A stretch of DNA of 64,000 bases from positions 154,983,962-155,047,961 of the forward strand of contig NC_061512.1 in the NCBI RefSeq assembly GCF_022539505.1, written 5' to 3'. A program made the position numbers and the translations under genes. The DNA comes from Lolium rigidum (lineage: Eukaryota > Streptophyta > Magnoliopsida > Poales > Poaceae). Within the stretch, counting starts at the first letter, position 1. Each line of letters opens with the position of its first letter. Shown here piece after piece: positions 34,214-46,823 of the stretch. Under the pieces are notes generated by a model. The model did not search any database and was not told the DNA's origin. It saw nothing but the letters and a program-made list of their open reading frames with translations.

Positions 34214-35687
34214 ATGCGCGGCAGATGACCGTGTATGATCCGGTTCTTGCCGGAAAACAAAAAGCCGGGCCACATGATGCCGGAGAAAAAAGCTATGGAG
34301 CAGGTCGCGGCTATGCCGGAAATATGCGCGGAATGGTTATGCCGGAAACAATCATGCCGGTAGACGTGAAACCGGGCAAAATTACCGAGCTGCAAGGGCA
34401 GCGTACGCTGAAGAAGAAATGCGACCACCAAGGTACCGGCAGGCAAGAGCCGCGGAACCAGAGAGATATGAAGAAGGAGATTCCGAGGTGGAACGAGTCA
34501 GAGCCTACCGGAACCCTTTGGGGGAACGTGTAGGGGAAAGATGCTTGCTAGGCCAGGATGCGAGGCACAGGCTGGATAGAGTGCATCTTTCCGAAATGAT
34601 CGAATCTGAGGGTCCTCCTGGACCAAGGTGCTTTGGCCCACGAATCATGGGAGAAGAGCCACCGGTACGCAATTTCCAGTTGCCCCGGAACACGAAAACA
34701 TACGATGGTACGACCAAGCCGGAAGATTGGCTGGCGGACTATGTCACAGCTGTCTATGTAGCTGGTGGCGGAGTAAACGGGCGTTGGGCGGTAAGAATCA
34801 TACCGTCTTACCTGGTAGGACCTGCGCGTATCTGGCTTAACAACTTGCCAGCAGGAAGCGTAAACGGATGGTTGGACTTTGAGGAAGCCTTTGTGAGCAA
34901 CTTCAGCAGCACTTACAAGAGGCCAAACCGGCCCCAGCAGCTCGCTTTGTGCCAGCAGCATGCAAGTGAAACAGACCGGGACTATCTCACCCGGTGGAAC
35001 TCAATGAGAAACACGTGTGAAGGAGTGATTGAAGCACAAGCAATTGCTTGGTTCAGTCAGGGATGCCGGAGAGGATCACCACTGTGGCAAAGGCTGCAGA
35101 GAAACATGCCAAGCACATTGGCTGAAATGATGCGAGTGGCGGAAAACTATGCGTTGGGAGACCCACTGCAACCGGCTGTGCAAGCCAAACCGGCGCAGTC
35201 AAATCAACCCCGCCAAGATCAACACCGGGATAACCGGCACAACAAGAGAAGGGAAGACTTTCCGGACCTAAGGTATGGTCCGCAGCAAGTAGCCGCGGTG
35301 CAGGAGAATTCCGGCACCGGCGGAAACCAGAGGCAAAAAACCGGATCGCAACCATGGGCGGGTCCTAAGAAGAAATGGGTCCAAAAAGAAGGATGGGGAC
35401 AGAAAAAAGATTGGCAAGACCATATGAGATACACCATGGAAGCGGCTATGGACATGCCATGCAAGCTGCACACCCCACACCCATCGAAGCCAGCGAACCA
35501 CTTAACGAAAGATTGTTCCTGGATCAAGCACTTGATGCTAAGAGGAGCGGCAAAGGATGCGCAAGCAGATGGTTGTTCCACAAAGGTCGCCGCCCTCACA
35601 CGACATGCTGCACCAGCACCCATTACCACCACCACCACCGCTACCGGAGCCAATACCATACCGGTACAACAATACCAAGCAAGTTAA
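34210..35687 (+). pseudogene. T1 gag (capsid), one or two frameshifts
   Basis: The frame from about 34419 contains the capsid domain (Retrotrans_gag): NTKTYDGTTKPEDWLADYV, VGPARIWLNNLPAGSVNGW, FEEAFVSNF and ASETDRDYLTRW. A basic, Gln/Lys/Trp-rich nucleocapsid-like part follows, with HxxxHxxKDCSWIKH near 35500. The upstream frame from 34210 is joined to it only by a frameshift near 34430. A second shift near 35545 moves coding to the protease frame. Gag packages element RNA. Confidence 0.85.
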
Positions 35688-36582
35688 CCGGGTGGAGGAA
35701 AATCATGATCAACCACCACCGCCGGCACCTTTGGGCCGGAATGTTTACGAGGACCCGCATTTGTGCTGTGTTGTCTTTGTCACTGAGCCAACCGACAGGC
35801 AAAGTGTGCATCGCCGCTCCATGGAAGTAAACGCCGTGATGCCGGCGGTTCCCAAGTACATGTTGTGGTCAGATCAGGAAATCACCTGGTCGTTCAAGGA
35901 TCACCCAAAGATCATGCCGAATCCGGGTGGTTACGCTCTTGTTGTGGACCCAATCATGCGAGGGCCGGAAACTCGAGTCAAGTTCAGCAAAGTGCTGATA
36001 GACAATGGAAGCAGCATAAACATCATGTACAAGCATACGATGCACACGCTGGGGATAACAGAAAACATGCTCCAGCCAACTCACACCCCTTTCCATGGAA
36101 TCGTTCCGGGATTGTCCTGTGCACCGGTAGGAAAAGTCCGGGTGGATGTGTCTTTCGGAGGACGTGACAATTGCCGGGTGGAGAACATTTTGTTTGAGGT
36201 GGTGGACCTAGACAGTCCCTATCACGCACTGCTAGGGAGACCGGCATTGGCAGCTTTCATGGCCACAACTCATACCGCTTACCTCAAGATGAAGATGCCG
36301 GCACCTCGTGGACCCTTAACTGTGGTGGGAAACTATAAAGTCTCACTGGAAACAGAATCTGCCGGATCAAACCTAGCGGAATCGCTGGTGATCGCGGAGG
36401 AAAAAAGGAGGATGCAAACTGCGGTTGCGCTGGCTCAGTCCTCTCAGTTGAGCTTAGCGGCAATGAGTGGAAACTTGGGCTCACCGGCATTCAAGTCGAC
36501 GAACGAAACAAAGGACATCGTGCTGGATCCGGCTTACCCAGAGCGCACCGTTCGCATCGATGCCGGCCTGAATCAAGCATAG
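35557..36582 (+). pseudogene. T1 aspartic protease region, ends at an in-frame TAG
   Basis: A Pro-rich start leads to KVLIDNGSSINIMYKHTM, the retropepsin active site (D-N-G-S), and later HALLGRPALAAFM. The frame stops at TAG 36580-36582. Pol coding continues in the same frame directly after (ESALVSFLREN), so the TAG interrupts an otherwise open protease-polymerase frame. It cleaves the element polyprotein. Confidence 0.88.
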
Positions 36583-37460
36583 GAAAGCGCGCTCGTCAGC
36601 TTCCTCCGTGAGAATCAGAATATCTTTGCCTGGTCTACTGATGACTTGGTAGGTGTTCCGAGGGAGCTGGCTGAGCACTCTCTAAACGTCCGGAAGGATG
36701 CCAAGCCGGTGCGACAACCTTTGCGCCGGTTCGCTGAAGATAGGAGGAAAATCATCGGAGAAGAGGTGACAAAGCTGTTGGTTGCCGGATTCATTGTGGA
36801 AGTCACGCACACTGAGTGGCTGGCCAATCCGGTAATGGTCGAAAAGAAGAAAGATGAGAACCTGGAGGCAAAAGCTCCAAAGGTGTGGCGCATGTGCATT
36901 GACTACACCAACCTCAACAAGGCTTGCCCAAGAGATCCTTTCCCTCTGCCCCGGATCGATCAGGTGATTGATTCTACTGCTGGGTGTGAGTTGTTGTCTT
37001 TTCTGGATGCGTATTCCGGTTTCCACCAAATTCCCCTAAAAAAGGAAGATCAAATAAAAACTGCGTTCATTACCCCGCACGGGGCTTATTGCTATGTCAC
37101 TATGCCTTTTGGTTTGCGCAACGCTGGTGCAACGTACCAGCGTTGTATGCAAAAATGCTTGTTTGATCAAATTGGAAAGAATGTGCAAGTCTATGTAGAC
37201 GATATCGTGATAAAAACTAAGGTAAAGGATACCCTAATTGACGATATCCGGCAAACATTTGATAACTTGAGAAGGTTCCGGATGAAACTTAACCCGGCAA
37301 AATGTACTTTCGGTGTCCCTGCCGGTAAGCTGCTTGGTTTCCTTGTGTCAAGCCGGGGCATTGAAGTGAATCCGGTAAAAATCCGGGCAATAGAAAGAAT
37401 GACTGTCCCGCGGGAACTAAAGGATGTGCAAAAGTTTACCGGAAGCTTGGCATCGCTAAG
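36583..37460 (+). pseudogene. T1 reverse transcriptase, split by A2
   Basis: Reverse transcriptase motifs appear in order: WRMCIDYTNLNKACPRDPFP, LSFLDAYSGFHQIP, VTMPFGLRNAGATYQR and the catalytic VYVDDIVIKT at about 37.2 kb, then LNPAKCTFGVPAGKLLGFLV. The frame reaches KFTGSLASL at 37460, where the reversed Athila-like element begins. It resumes after that element at 44365 with SRFISRLGEKALPLY, in frame once one CTAAG is counted. Confidence 0.92.
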
Positions 37461-39169
37461 TGATGTCTACGGGTGCTTCTATTCTTGTAGAAAGTGTTGG
37501 GCCTCCAAGAGCAGAGGTTTGTAGAACAGCAGCAAGTTTCCCTTAAGTGGATCACCCAAGGTTTATCGAACTCAGGGAGGAAGAGGTCAAAGATATCCCT
37601 CTCATGCAACCCCGCAACCACAAAGCAAGAAGTCTCTTGTGTCCCCAACACACCTAATAGGTGCACTAGTTCGGCGAAGAGATAGTGAAATACAAGTGGT
37701 ATGAATGAATATGAGCAGTAGTACGGCGCCGTAAAAGTGCTTGCCGGCGTGCGCTTGATGGTAGTAATATTGCAGGCAGTATAAATGCAAGTAAAACAAT
37801 AAACAAGCAGCGATAGCAGCATTTAGGAACAAGGCCTAGGGATCATACTTTCACTAGTGGACACTCTCAACATTGATCACATAACAAAATAAATAGATAG
37901 ATGCTAGACTCTACACCCTCTTGTTGGATGATGAACACCACTAACTATGTAGGATTACACGAACCCTCAATGCCGGAGTTAACAAGCTCCACAATATTCA
38001 ATGTTCATATTTAAATAACCTTAGAGTGCATGACAGATCAACATAACCAAACCAAGTACTAACATAGCATGCACACTGTCACCTTCACACTACGAAAGGA
38101 GGCATAGATCACATCAATACCATCATAGCAATAGTTAACTTCATAATCTACAAGAGATCACAATCATAGCCTACGCCAAGTACTACACGATGCACACACT
38201 ATCACCATTACACCGTGCAGGAGGAATAAACTACTTTAATAACATCACTAGAGTAGCACACGGATAAATTGTGATACAAAACACATTGCAATCATAAAGG
38301 GATATAAATAAGCACTTCACTATGCCATTCATAACAAGTGAATAAGTATTCCGTGAAATATAGCCTAAGAGACCCACACGGTGCACACACTCGTCACCTT
38401 TACACACGTGGGACAAGGAGTCTCCGGAGATCACATAAGTAAAACCCACTTGACTAGCATAATGACATCTAGATTACAAGCATCATCATATGAATCTCAA
38501 TCATGTAGGGCAGCTCATGAGATTATTGTATTGAAGCACATAGGAGAGAGATTAACCACATAGCTACCGGTACAGCCCCGAGCCTCGATGGAGAACTACT
38601 CCTCCTCATGGGAGACAACAGCGGTGATGAAGATGGCGGTGGTGTCGATGGAGAAGCCTTCCGGGGCACTTCCCCGTCCCGGCGGCGTGCCGGAACGAGA
38701 CTCCTGTCCCCGGATCTTGGCTTCGCGATGGCGGCGGCTCCGGAAGGTTTCTCGTACCGTGGCTTTTCCCGTCTCGTGTTTTAGGTCGGGGACCTTTATA
38801 TAGGCGAAGAGGCGGAGTCGGAGGGTCGACGAGGCGGTGTCACGAGAGGGGCGCGGCCAGTGCCCCGGCCGCGCCGCCCTATCATCCGGGCCCACCGTGG
38901 CTCCCCTCTGGTGGCTCTCGGGTGTTCTGGAAGCTTCGTGGAAAAATAGGATGCTGGGCATTGATTTCGTCCGATTCCAAGAATATTTCCTTACTAGGAT
39001 TTCTGGAACCAAAAACAGCAGAAAACAGCAATTGGCCCTTCGGCATGTCGTCAATAGGTTAGTTCCGGAAAACACATAAATATGACATAAAGTATGCATA
39101 AAACATGTAGATATCATCAATAATGTGGCATGGAACATAAGAAATTATCGATACGTCGGAGACGTATCA
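37461..39169 (-). repeat. A2 3' LTR
   Basis: Seen on the plus strand as TGATGTCTACGGGTGC through to GAGACGTATCA. The core promoter TATATAAAG on the minus strand is at 38802-38794. Its first about 350 bases (in element orientation) resemble the A1 LTR; the rest does not. Confidence 0.95.
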
Positions 39170-41694
39170 GCATCCCCAAGCTTAGTTCCTGCTCGTCCCG
39201 AGCAGTGTAAACGATAACAAAGATAATTTCCGGAGTGACATGCCATCATAACCTTGATCATACTATTGTAAGCATATGTAATGAATGCAGCGATCAAAAC
39301 AATGGTAATGACATGAGTAAACAAATGAATCATAAAGCAAAGACTTTTCATGAATAGTACTTTCAAGACAAGCATTAATAAGTCTTGCATAAGAGTTAAA
39401 TCATAAAGCAATAAATCAAAGTAAAGGTATTGAAGCAACACAAAGGAAGATTAAGTTTCAGCGGTTGCTTTCAACTTATAACATGTATATCTCATGGATA
39501 GTTGTCGATGCAAAGTAATATAACAAGTGCAATATGCAAGTATGTAGGAATCAATGCACAGCTTCACACAAGTGTTTGCTTCTTGAGGTGGAGAGAAATA
39601 GGTGAACCGACTCAACATAAAAGGTAAAAGAATGGTCCTTCAAAGAGGAAAGCATCGATTGCTATATTTGTGCTAGAGCTTTGGTTTTGAAAACATGAAA
39701 CAATTTTGTCAACGGTAGTAATAAAGCATATGTATCATGTAAATTATATCTTACAAGTTGCAAGCCTGATGCATAGTATACTAGTAGTGCCCGCACCTTG
39801 TCCTAATTAGCTTGGGTTAACACGGATTATCATTGCATAACATATGTTTCAACCAAGTGTCACAAAGGGGTACCTCTATGCCGCCTGTACAAAGGTCTAA
39901 GGAGAAAGCTCGCATTTGGATTTCTCGCTTTTGATTATTCTCAACTTAGACATCCATACCGGGACAACATAGACAACAGATAATGGACTCCTCTTTAATG
40001 TATAAGCATTCAACAACAGTTAATATTCTCATAAGAGATTGAGGTTTATGTCCAAACTGAAACTTCCACCATGATTCATGGCTTTAGTTAGCGGCCCAAT
40101 GTTCTTCCCTAACAGTATGCATACTCAAACCATTTGATTGTGAAAACCGCCCTTACTTCAGACAAGACGGACATGCATAGCAACTCACATGATATTCAAC
40201 AAAGAGTAGTTGATGGCGTCCCCAGGAGCATGGTTATCGCACAACAAGCAACTTAATCAGAGATAAAGTGCATAAGTACATATTCAATACCACAATAGTT
40301 TTTAAGGCTATTTTGTCCCATGAGCTATATATTGCAAAGGCGAATGATGGAAATTTAAAGGTAGCACTCAAGCAATTTACTTTGGAATGGCGGAGAAATA
40401 CCATGTAGTAGGTAGGTATGGTGGACACAAATGGCATAGTGGTTGGCTCAAGGATTCTCGGATGCATGAGAAGTATTCCCTCTCGATACAAGGTTTAGGC
40501 TAGCAAGGTTTATTTGAAACAAACACAAGGATGAACCGGTGCAGCAAAACTCACATAAAAGACATATTGTAAACATTATAAGACTCTACACCGTCTTCCT
40601 TGTTGTTCAAAACTCAATACTAGAAATTATCTAGACTTTAGAGAGACCAATTATGCAAACCAAATTTTAGCAAGCTCTATGTATTTCTTCATTAATGGGT
40701 GCAAAGTATATGATGCAAGAGCTTAAACATGAGCACAACAATTGCCAAGTATCAAATTATCCAAGACATTTTATCAATTACTACATGTAGCATTTCCCGT
40801 TTCCAACCATATAACAATTAACGAAGCAGTTTCAACCTTCGCCATGAACATTAAAAGCTAAGAACACATGTGTTCATATGAACCATCGGAGTGTGTCTCT
40901 CTCCCACACAAGCATTTATTCAAACAAAAACACAAACAAAAGCACACAGACGCTCCAAGTAAAGTACATAAGATGTGACCGAATAAAAATATAGTTTCAA
41001 GAGAAGGAACCTGATAATTTGTCGATGAAGAAGGGGATGCCTTGGGCATCCCCAAGCTTAGACGCTTGGGTCTTCTTAAAATATGCAGGGATGAACCACG
41101 GGGGCATCCCCAAGCTTAGACTTTTCACTCTTCTTGATCATAGTATATCATCCTCCTCTCTTGACCCTTGAAAACTTCCTCCACACCAAACTCGAAACAA
41201 ACTCATTAGAGGGTTAGTGCATAATCAAAAATTCACATGTTCAGAGGTGACACAATTATTCTTAACACTTCTGTACATTGCACAAAGCTACTGGAAGTCA
41301 ATGGAACAAAGAAATCCATCCAACACAGCAAAAGAGGCAATGCGAAATAAAAGGAAGAATCTGTCAAAACAGAACAGTCCGTAAAGACGAATTTTAAAGT
41401 GGCACCAGACTTGCTCAGATAAAAATGCCCAAATTAAATGAAAGTTGCGTACATATCTGAGGATCACGCACGTAAATTGGCAGATTTTTCTGAGTTACCT
41501 ACAGAGAACCCTGCCCAAATTCGTGACGCATGCAAATCTGTTTCGCGCAAGTAATCCAAATCTAGTATCAACCTTACTATCAAAGACTTTACTTGGTACA
41601 AAAATGCAATAAAATAAAGATAAGGAGAGGTTGCTACAGTAGTAACAACTTCCAAGACTCAAATATAAAAAAAAGTGCTGTAGTAAAATAAACA
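39170..41694 (-). other. A2 non-coding interior and polypurine tract, shared with A1
   Basis: The polypurine tract CTAAGCTTGGGGATGC (minus strand, 39185-39170) adjoins the LTR. Two further copies of AAGCTTGGGGATGC occur near 41054 and 41117, and a GGGGATGCC hairpin near 41034-41054. The whole block aligns in reverse with 18051-20585. Confidence 0.85.
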
Positions 41695-41752
41695 CATGGG
41701 TTATCTCCCAAGAAGTGCTTTCTTTATAGCCATTAAGATGGGCTCAGTAATT

Positions 41753-42475
41753 TTAATGATGCACTCGCAAGAAATAAGAGTTGAAGCAAAAGAGAGCATC
41801 AAAAGCAATTATGAAACAAATTTTAAGCCTAACCCACTTCCTATGAAAAGGAATCTTGTAAATAAACAAATTCATGAAGCATAATCCAACAAGCATAGAA
41901 AGATAAAACAAGTGTAACTTCAAGATTTTCAGCAAAAAGAGAGGTGTTTTAGTAACACGAAAATTTCTACAACCATATTTTCCTCTCTCATAATAACTTT
42001 CAGTGGCATCATGAACAAACTCAATAATATAACTATCACATGAAGCATTCTTATTCACATGCATAAAAGTATCATTACTCTCCACATAAGCATAATCAAT
42101 TTTATTAGTTGTAGTGGGAGCAAATTCAACAAAGTAGCTATCATTATTATTCTCATCATCAAATATAGGAGGTATAGTATCATCATAATAAACTTTATCC
42201 TCCATAGTAGGCTGTACTAAAAGACCAATATCATTATAATCATCATAAATAGGAGGCAAAGTATCATCAAAGTAAATTTTCTCCTCAATGCTTGGGGGAC
42301 TAAAAATATCATGCTCATCAAAGCCAGCTTCCCCAAGCTTAGAATTTTCCATATCATTTGCAACAATGGTGTTCAAAGCGTTCATACTAATATGTTCCAT
42401 AGGTTTTTTAATTTTCGCATCAAACCATCCATGTCTTAAATCAAGAAATAGAATAAGAAGCTCATTGTTGTCCAT
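41753..42475 (-). CDS. A2-specific acidic ORF with hydrophobic C-terminus (unknown function)
   Basis: A 240-residue frame begins at an ATG 140 bases downstream of the primer site, in the place where gag would be. Residues about 55-115 contain a duplicated acidic module: SPPSIEEKIYFDDTLPPIYD is followed by PTMEDKVYYDDTIPPIFDD. A Tyr/Asp/Asn-rich middle follows. From about residue 175 the protein is hydrophobic and basic, with one or two possible membrane segments (LKILKLHLFYLSMLVGLCFM, then an IIAFDALFCF stretch). No gag, protease or polymerase motif is visible. From memory, similar frames are common in non-autonomous Triticeae Gypsy elements but have no assigned role. It could be an accessory or env-like remnant, or simply a conserved open frame. 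It is intact here. Confidence 0.6.
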   Translation of the reverse strand: MDNNELLILFLDLRHGWFDAKIKKPMEHISMNALNTIVANDMENSKLGEAGFDEHDIFSPPSIEEKIYFDDTLPPIYDDYNDIGLLVQPTMEDKVYYDDTIPPIFDDENNNDSYFVEFAPTTTNKIDYAYVESNDTFMHVNKNASCDSYIIEFVHDATESYYERGKYGCRNFRVTKTPLFLLKILKLHLFYLSMLVGLCFMNLFIYKIPFHRKWVRLKICFIIAFDALFCFNSYFLRVHH

Positions 42476-42614
42476 TATGCCAAACTAGTGTAAACAAGAA
42501 ACAAAAAGATGCAATTGCAGGATCTAAAGGAAATAGCTTCGAGCACAAACACAACGGCAATAAAAAAGTACTTAGTTACCTGGGACCGGAGTATGAGTGC
42601 CTTTTTACCTTTCC

Positions 42615-42632
42615 TCCCCGGCAACGGCGCCA
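42615..42632 (-). promoter_or_regulatory. A2 primer-binding site (tRNA-Asp)
   Basis: The minus strand reads TGGCGCCGTTGCCGGGGA, an exact 18-base complement of a plant tRNA-Asp 3' end, 10 bases inside the LTR. Confidence 0.92.
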
Positions 42633-42642
42633 GAAAATAGCT

Positions 42643-44359
42643 TGATGTCTACGGGTGCTTCTATTCTTGTAGACACCGTTGGGCCTCCAAGAGCAGCAGG
42701 TTTGTAGAACAGCAGCAAGTTTCCCTTAAGTGGATCACCCAAGGTTTATCGAACTCGGGGAGGAAGAGGTCAAAGATATCCCTCTCATGCAACCCCGCAA
42801 CCACAAAGCAAGAAGTCTCTTGTGTCCCCAACACACCTAATAGGTGCACTAGTTCGGCAAAGAGATAGTGAAATACAAGTGGTATGAATGAATATGAGCA
42901 GTAGTACGGCGCGTGAAAAGTGCTTGCTGGCGTGCGTTGATGGTAGTAATATTGCAGGCAAGTATAAATGCAAGTAAACAAGTAAACAAGCAGCGATAGC
43001 AGATATTTAGGAACAAGGCCTAGGGATCATACTTTCACTAGTGGACACTCTCAACATTGATCACATAACAAAATAAATAGATAGATGCTAGACTCTACAC
43101 CCTCTTGTTGGATGATGAACACCACTAACCGTGTAGGATTACACGAACCCTCAATGCCGGAGTTAACAAGCTCCACAATATTCAATGTTCATATTTAAAT
43201 AACCTTAGAGTGCATGACAGATCAACATAACCAAACCAAGTACTAACATAGCATGCACACTGTCACCTTCACACTACGAAAGGAGGCATAGATCACATCA
43301 ATACCATCATAGCAATAGTTAACTTCATAATCTACAAGAGATCACAATCATAGCCTACGCCAAGTACTACACGATGCACACACTGTCACCATTACACCGT
43401 GCAGGAGGAATAAACTACTTTAATAACACCACTAGAGTAGCACACAGATAAATTGTGATACAAAACACATTGCAATCATAAAGGGATATAAATAAGCACT
43501 TCACTATGCCATTCATAACAGTGAATAAGTATTCTGTGAAATATAGCCTAAGAGACCCACACGGTGCACACACACTGTCACCTTTACACACGTGGGACAA
43601 GGAGTGTCCGGAGATCACATAAGTAAAACCCACTTGACTAGCATAATGACATCTAGATTACAAGCATCATCATATGAATCTCAATCATGTAGGGCAGCTC
43701 ATGAGATTATTGTATTGAAGCACATAGGAGAGAGATTAACCACATAGCTACCGGTACAGCCCCGAGCCTCGATGGAGAACTACTCCCTCCTCATGGGAGA
43801 CAGCAGCGGTGATGAAGATGGCGGTGGTGTCGATGGAGAAGCCTTCCGAGGGCACTTCCCCGTCCCGGCGGCGTGCCGGAACAGAGACTCCTGTCCCCCA
43901 GATCTTGGCTTCGCGATGGCGGCGGCTCTGGAAGGTTTCTCGTACCGTGGCTTTTCCCGTCTCGTGTTTTAGGTCAGGGACCTTTATATAGGCGAAGAGG
44001 CGGAGTCGGAGGGTCGACGAGGCGGTGTCACAGTAGGGGGGCGCGGCCCAGGCCCTGGCCGCGCCGCCCTATCATCTGGGCCCACCAGGGCTCCCCTCTG
44101 GTGGCTCTCGGGTGTTCTGGAAGCTTCGTGGAAAAATAGGATGTCGGGCATTGATTTCGTCCGATTCCGAGAATATTTCCTTACTAGGATTTCGGAACCA
44201 AAAACAGCAGAAAACAGACAATCGGCCCTTCGGCATCTCGTCAATAGGTTAGTTCCGGAAAACACATAAATATGACATAAAGTATGCATAAAACATGTAG
44301 ATATCATCAATAATGTGGCATGGAACATAAGAAATTATCGATACGTCGGAGACGTATCA
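42643..44359 (-). repeat. A2 5' LTR
   Basis: Collinear with 37461-39169 with scattered small differences. The core promoter on the minus strand is at 43990-43982. It ends in GAGACGTATCA on the plus strand, before CTAAG. Confidence 0.95.
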
Positions 44360-45462
44360 CTAAGCCGGTTCATAAGTAGGCTGGGAGAAAAGGCCTTGCC
44401 GCTCTACGCCTTAATGAAAAAATCCGATACTTTCGTCTGGACTCCGCAGGCAGACGCAGCGTTCAAAGAGCTGAAAACAATGCTAGCCACCGCACCGGTA
44501 TTGGCCTCACCTTTGGAAAGGGAGCCCATGTTGTTGTACATAGCAGCAACCAACCGGGTTGTGAGTGTTGTGGTTGTGGTAGAGAGAGAGGAAGAAGGAA
44601 AAACCGTGCAGAGGCCGGTATATTACTTGAGCGAGGTGCTCTCCCTCTCAAAACAAAACTACCCTCACTTCCAAAAGATGACCTATGGCGTGTTCATGGC
44701 CGCCACTAAGCTCAAGCACTACTTTGAAGAGCACCCCATGAAGGTGGTAAGTGAAGCACCCATCTCAGATATCATGGGCAACAAGGATGCCAGTGGCAGG
44801 ATTGCAAAATGGGCAATTCAGTTGTCACCGTACGTACCGGTATACGAAAGAAGAGATGCCATAAAATCGCAAGCCTTGGCTGATTTCCTGGTCGATTGGG
44901 CGGAAATGCAATACAAGCCGCCAGAGCACAAAATAGAATACTGGAAGATGCACTTTGATGGATCCAAAGGGAGATCATCTCACCAAAGGGAGATCATCTC
45001 CGGTATGTTTTGCAAGTGCATTTCAGGGCATCAAACAATGTTGCTAAGTATGAGGCTCTAATCCATGGGCTCAAGGTTGCAAAAGAAATCGGCGCGCACT
45101 GGATCATTTCCTACGGCGATTCAGATCTTGTGGTGCAGCAATGTTCTGGAGATTGGGATGCAAAAGATGCCAACATGGCTTCATACCGGTTTCATGTGCA
45201 AAAGATTGCCGGCTTCTTTGAAGGGTGTGAGTTTCACCATGTGCCGCGGGCTGAAAATGATGCCGCGGATGCCTTATCCAAGCTAGGTTCCTCCAGGCAA
45301 GAAATTCCTCCCGGAATAGCCTTGGCACACTTAAGAATTCCATCAATCAAGCCAAGTCCGGAGTCGGAATCGATTTTCGTACCGGAGTCACATGTGGTGC
45401 CGATGGATATTGACGAAGGGAACTCGGGGACTGCTCCGGCAAACCCGGGACTGGTCCGGTAG
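44360..45462 (+). pseudogene. T1 dual RNase H region
   Basis: The first RNase H follows the reverse transcriptase (FVWTPQADAAFKELKTML, then PVYYLSEVLSLSKQNYPHF). A second, RVT_3-type RNase H starts at WKMHFDGSKG. Near 44955-44995 the sequence CCAAAGGGAGATCATCTC is tandemly doubled and about ten residues of the domain start are lost, with a frameshift. The other frame continues QVHFRASNNVAKYEALIHGL, DSDLVVQQ and NDAADALSKL. A one-base deletion near 45447 closes the frame at 45462. Two RNase H domains in tandem is a Tat-lineage feature. Confidence 0.85.
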
Positions 45463-46823
45463 GCTCGGGGACTGGGACGCCCGTACCGGAAGAGGCAATG
45501 CTTGTGGACAGCATGGACATAGACGTGCCGGTGTTCGTGGTTAGAGAAGCACCATCTTGGGTTAAACCTATTAAGGAATTCCTGATCAACGGCACCTTGC
45601 CGGTTGACGAAACTGAGTCAAGGAGAATCCAGCGGAGAGCTAAAGCATACACCTTCATTAATGGCGAGGTGTACAAGAGAAGTGTTACCGGTGTCCTTCA
45701 AAGATGTGTGGAACCGGAAGAGGGAAAAGAGATGCTCAAGGAGATTCACCAAGGAGAGTGTGGGCACCACGCCTCCTCAAGAGCGCTGGTGGCAAAAGTA
45801 TTCCGGCATGGATTCTACTGGCCCACGGCTTTGGAAAATGCTTAGGATTTGGTAAGGAAGTGCAATGGTTGCCAGAGGTACGCCAAGCAAAATCATACCC
45901 CAGCTTCCGGCTTGAAAACCATACCGTTAACATGGCCATTTGCTGTTTGGTGCCTTGACATGGTTGGACCATTCAAAACCGCAAGAGGAAACATGACCCA
46001 CATCTTGGTGATGGTGGATAAATTCACCAAATGGCTGGAAGTGAAGCCTATCGCAAAGTGTGATGGCCACACAGCGGTGAAGTTCCTAAAAGATGTCATC
46101 CTCCGGTATGGATATCCGCATAGCATCATAACTGACAATGGCTCAAACTTTGCCCAGGGAGAGTTCAAGCGGTTCTGTGAGAACAACAATATCCGGCTAG
46201 ATTTGTGCTCAGTGGCACACCCACAAGGCAATGGCCAAGTTGAAAGAACCAATGCACTGGTGCTTTCCGGTATAAAACCAAGGCTCATTGAACCACTCGA
46301 AAAGACACCGGGCTATTGGCTTGATGAACTGCCATCAGTGCTATGGAGCATAAGAACGACTCCAAACCGGTCTACCGGATACACTCCATTCTTCATGGTT
46401 TACGGAGCAGAAGCGGTAATACCAACCAACATTCTCCATGACTCACCAAGGGTGCAACTCTATACCGAAAAAGAGGTAAAAGAGGCCCGAGAAAACGACG
46501 TGGACTTGCTGGAAGAAGCAAGAGAACTGGCATTGGCAAGAACAGCCATCTACCAGCAAAACCTCAGACGCTATCACAGCCGGAAGGTTAACCCGAGAGT
46601 TTTCCGGGAAGGAGACTTGGTGTTACGCTTAGTGCAACGCACTGAAGGCCGGCACAAGCTCTCACCCCCTTGGGAGGGGCCATTCATTGTAAGCAAAGCT
46701 CTGCACAATGATGTCTACTACTTGATTGACGCACAGGAATGGAAAGAAGGAAAGGCGGACAGATCCGGAGATGAGACCAAGCGTCCTTGGAACATAGCAT
46801 TGTTGCGCCCTTTCTACTCATGA
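45463..46823 (+). pseudogene. T1 integrase, one in-frame TAG
   Basis: The frame from 45498 has the HHCC zinc region (ECGHHASSRA, then CNGCQRYAKQN) with a TAG at 45843-45845 in between. The catalytic core shows CLDMVGPFK, IITDNGSNFAQ and GNGQVERTNA, the D, D and E residues. The C-terminal part (FREGDLVLRLVQ, SPPWEGPFIVSKA) ends at 46823. It inserts the element into chromosomes. Apart from the TAG and an upstream frameshift it looks intact. Confidence 0.92.

Larger units (their letters stand above)
37461..44359 (-). mobile_element. Athila-like Gypsy element A2, no gag-pol
   Basis: 6899 bp, inserted in T1 pol with duplication CTAAG (37456-37460 and 44360-44364). On its own strand it runs from 44359 to 37461. 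LTRs are 1717 and 1709 bp (TGATACGTC to GTAGACATCA). The primer site is an exact tRNA-Asp complement. The 3.5-kb interior has one long ORF next to the primer site and about 2.5 kb of non-coding sequence shared with A1. No gag, protease, reverse transcriptase or integrase is present, so it must be mobilised in trans. It is the innermost and therefore youngest layer of the nest. Confidence 0.95.

Noticed and set aside
37436..37832. Minus-strand ORFs in the A2 LTR, also at 42661-42981
   Set aside because: Present in both LTRs and altered by small indels; LTR sequence, not genes.
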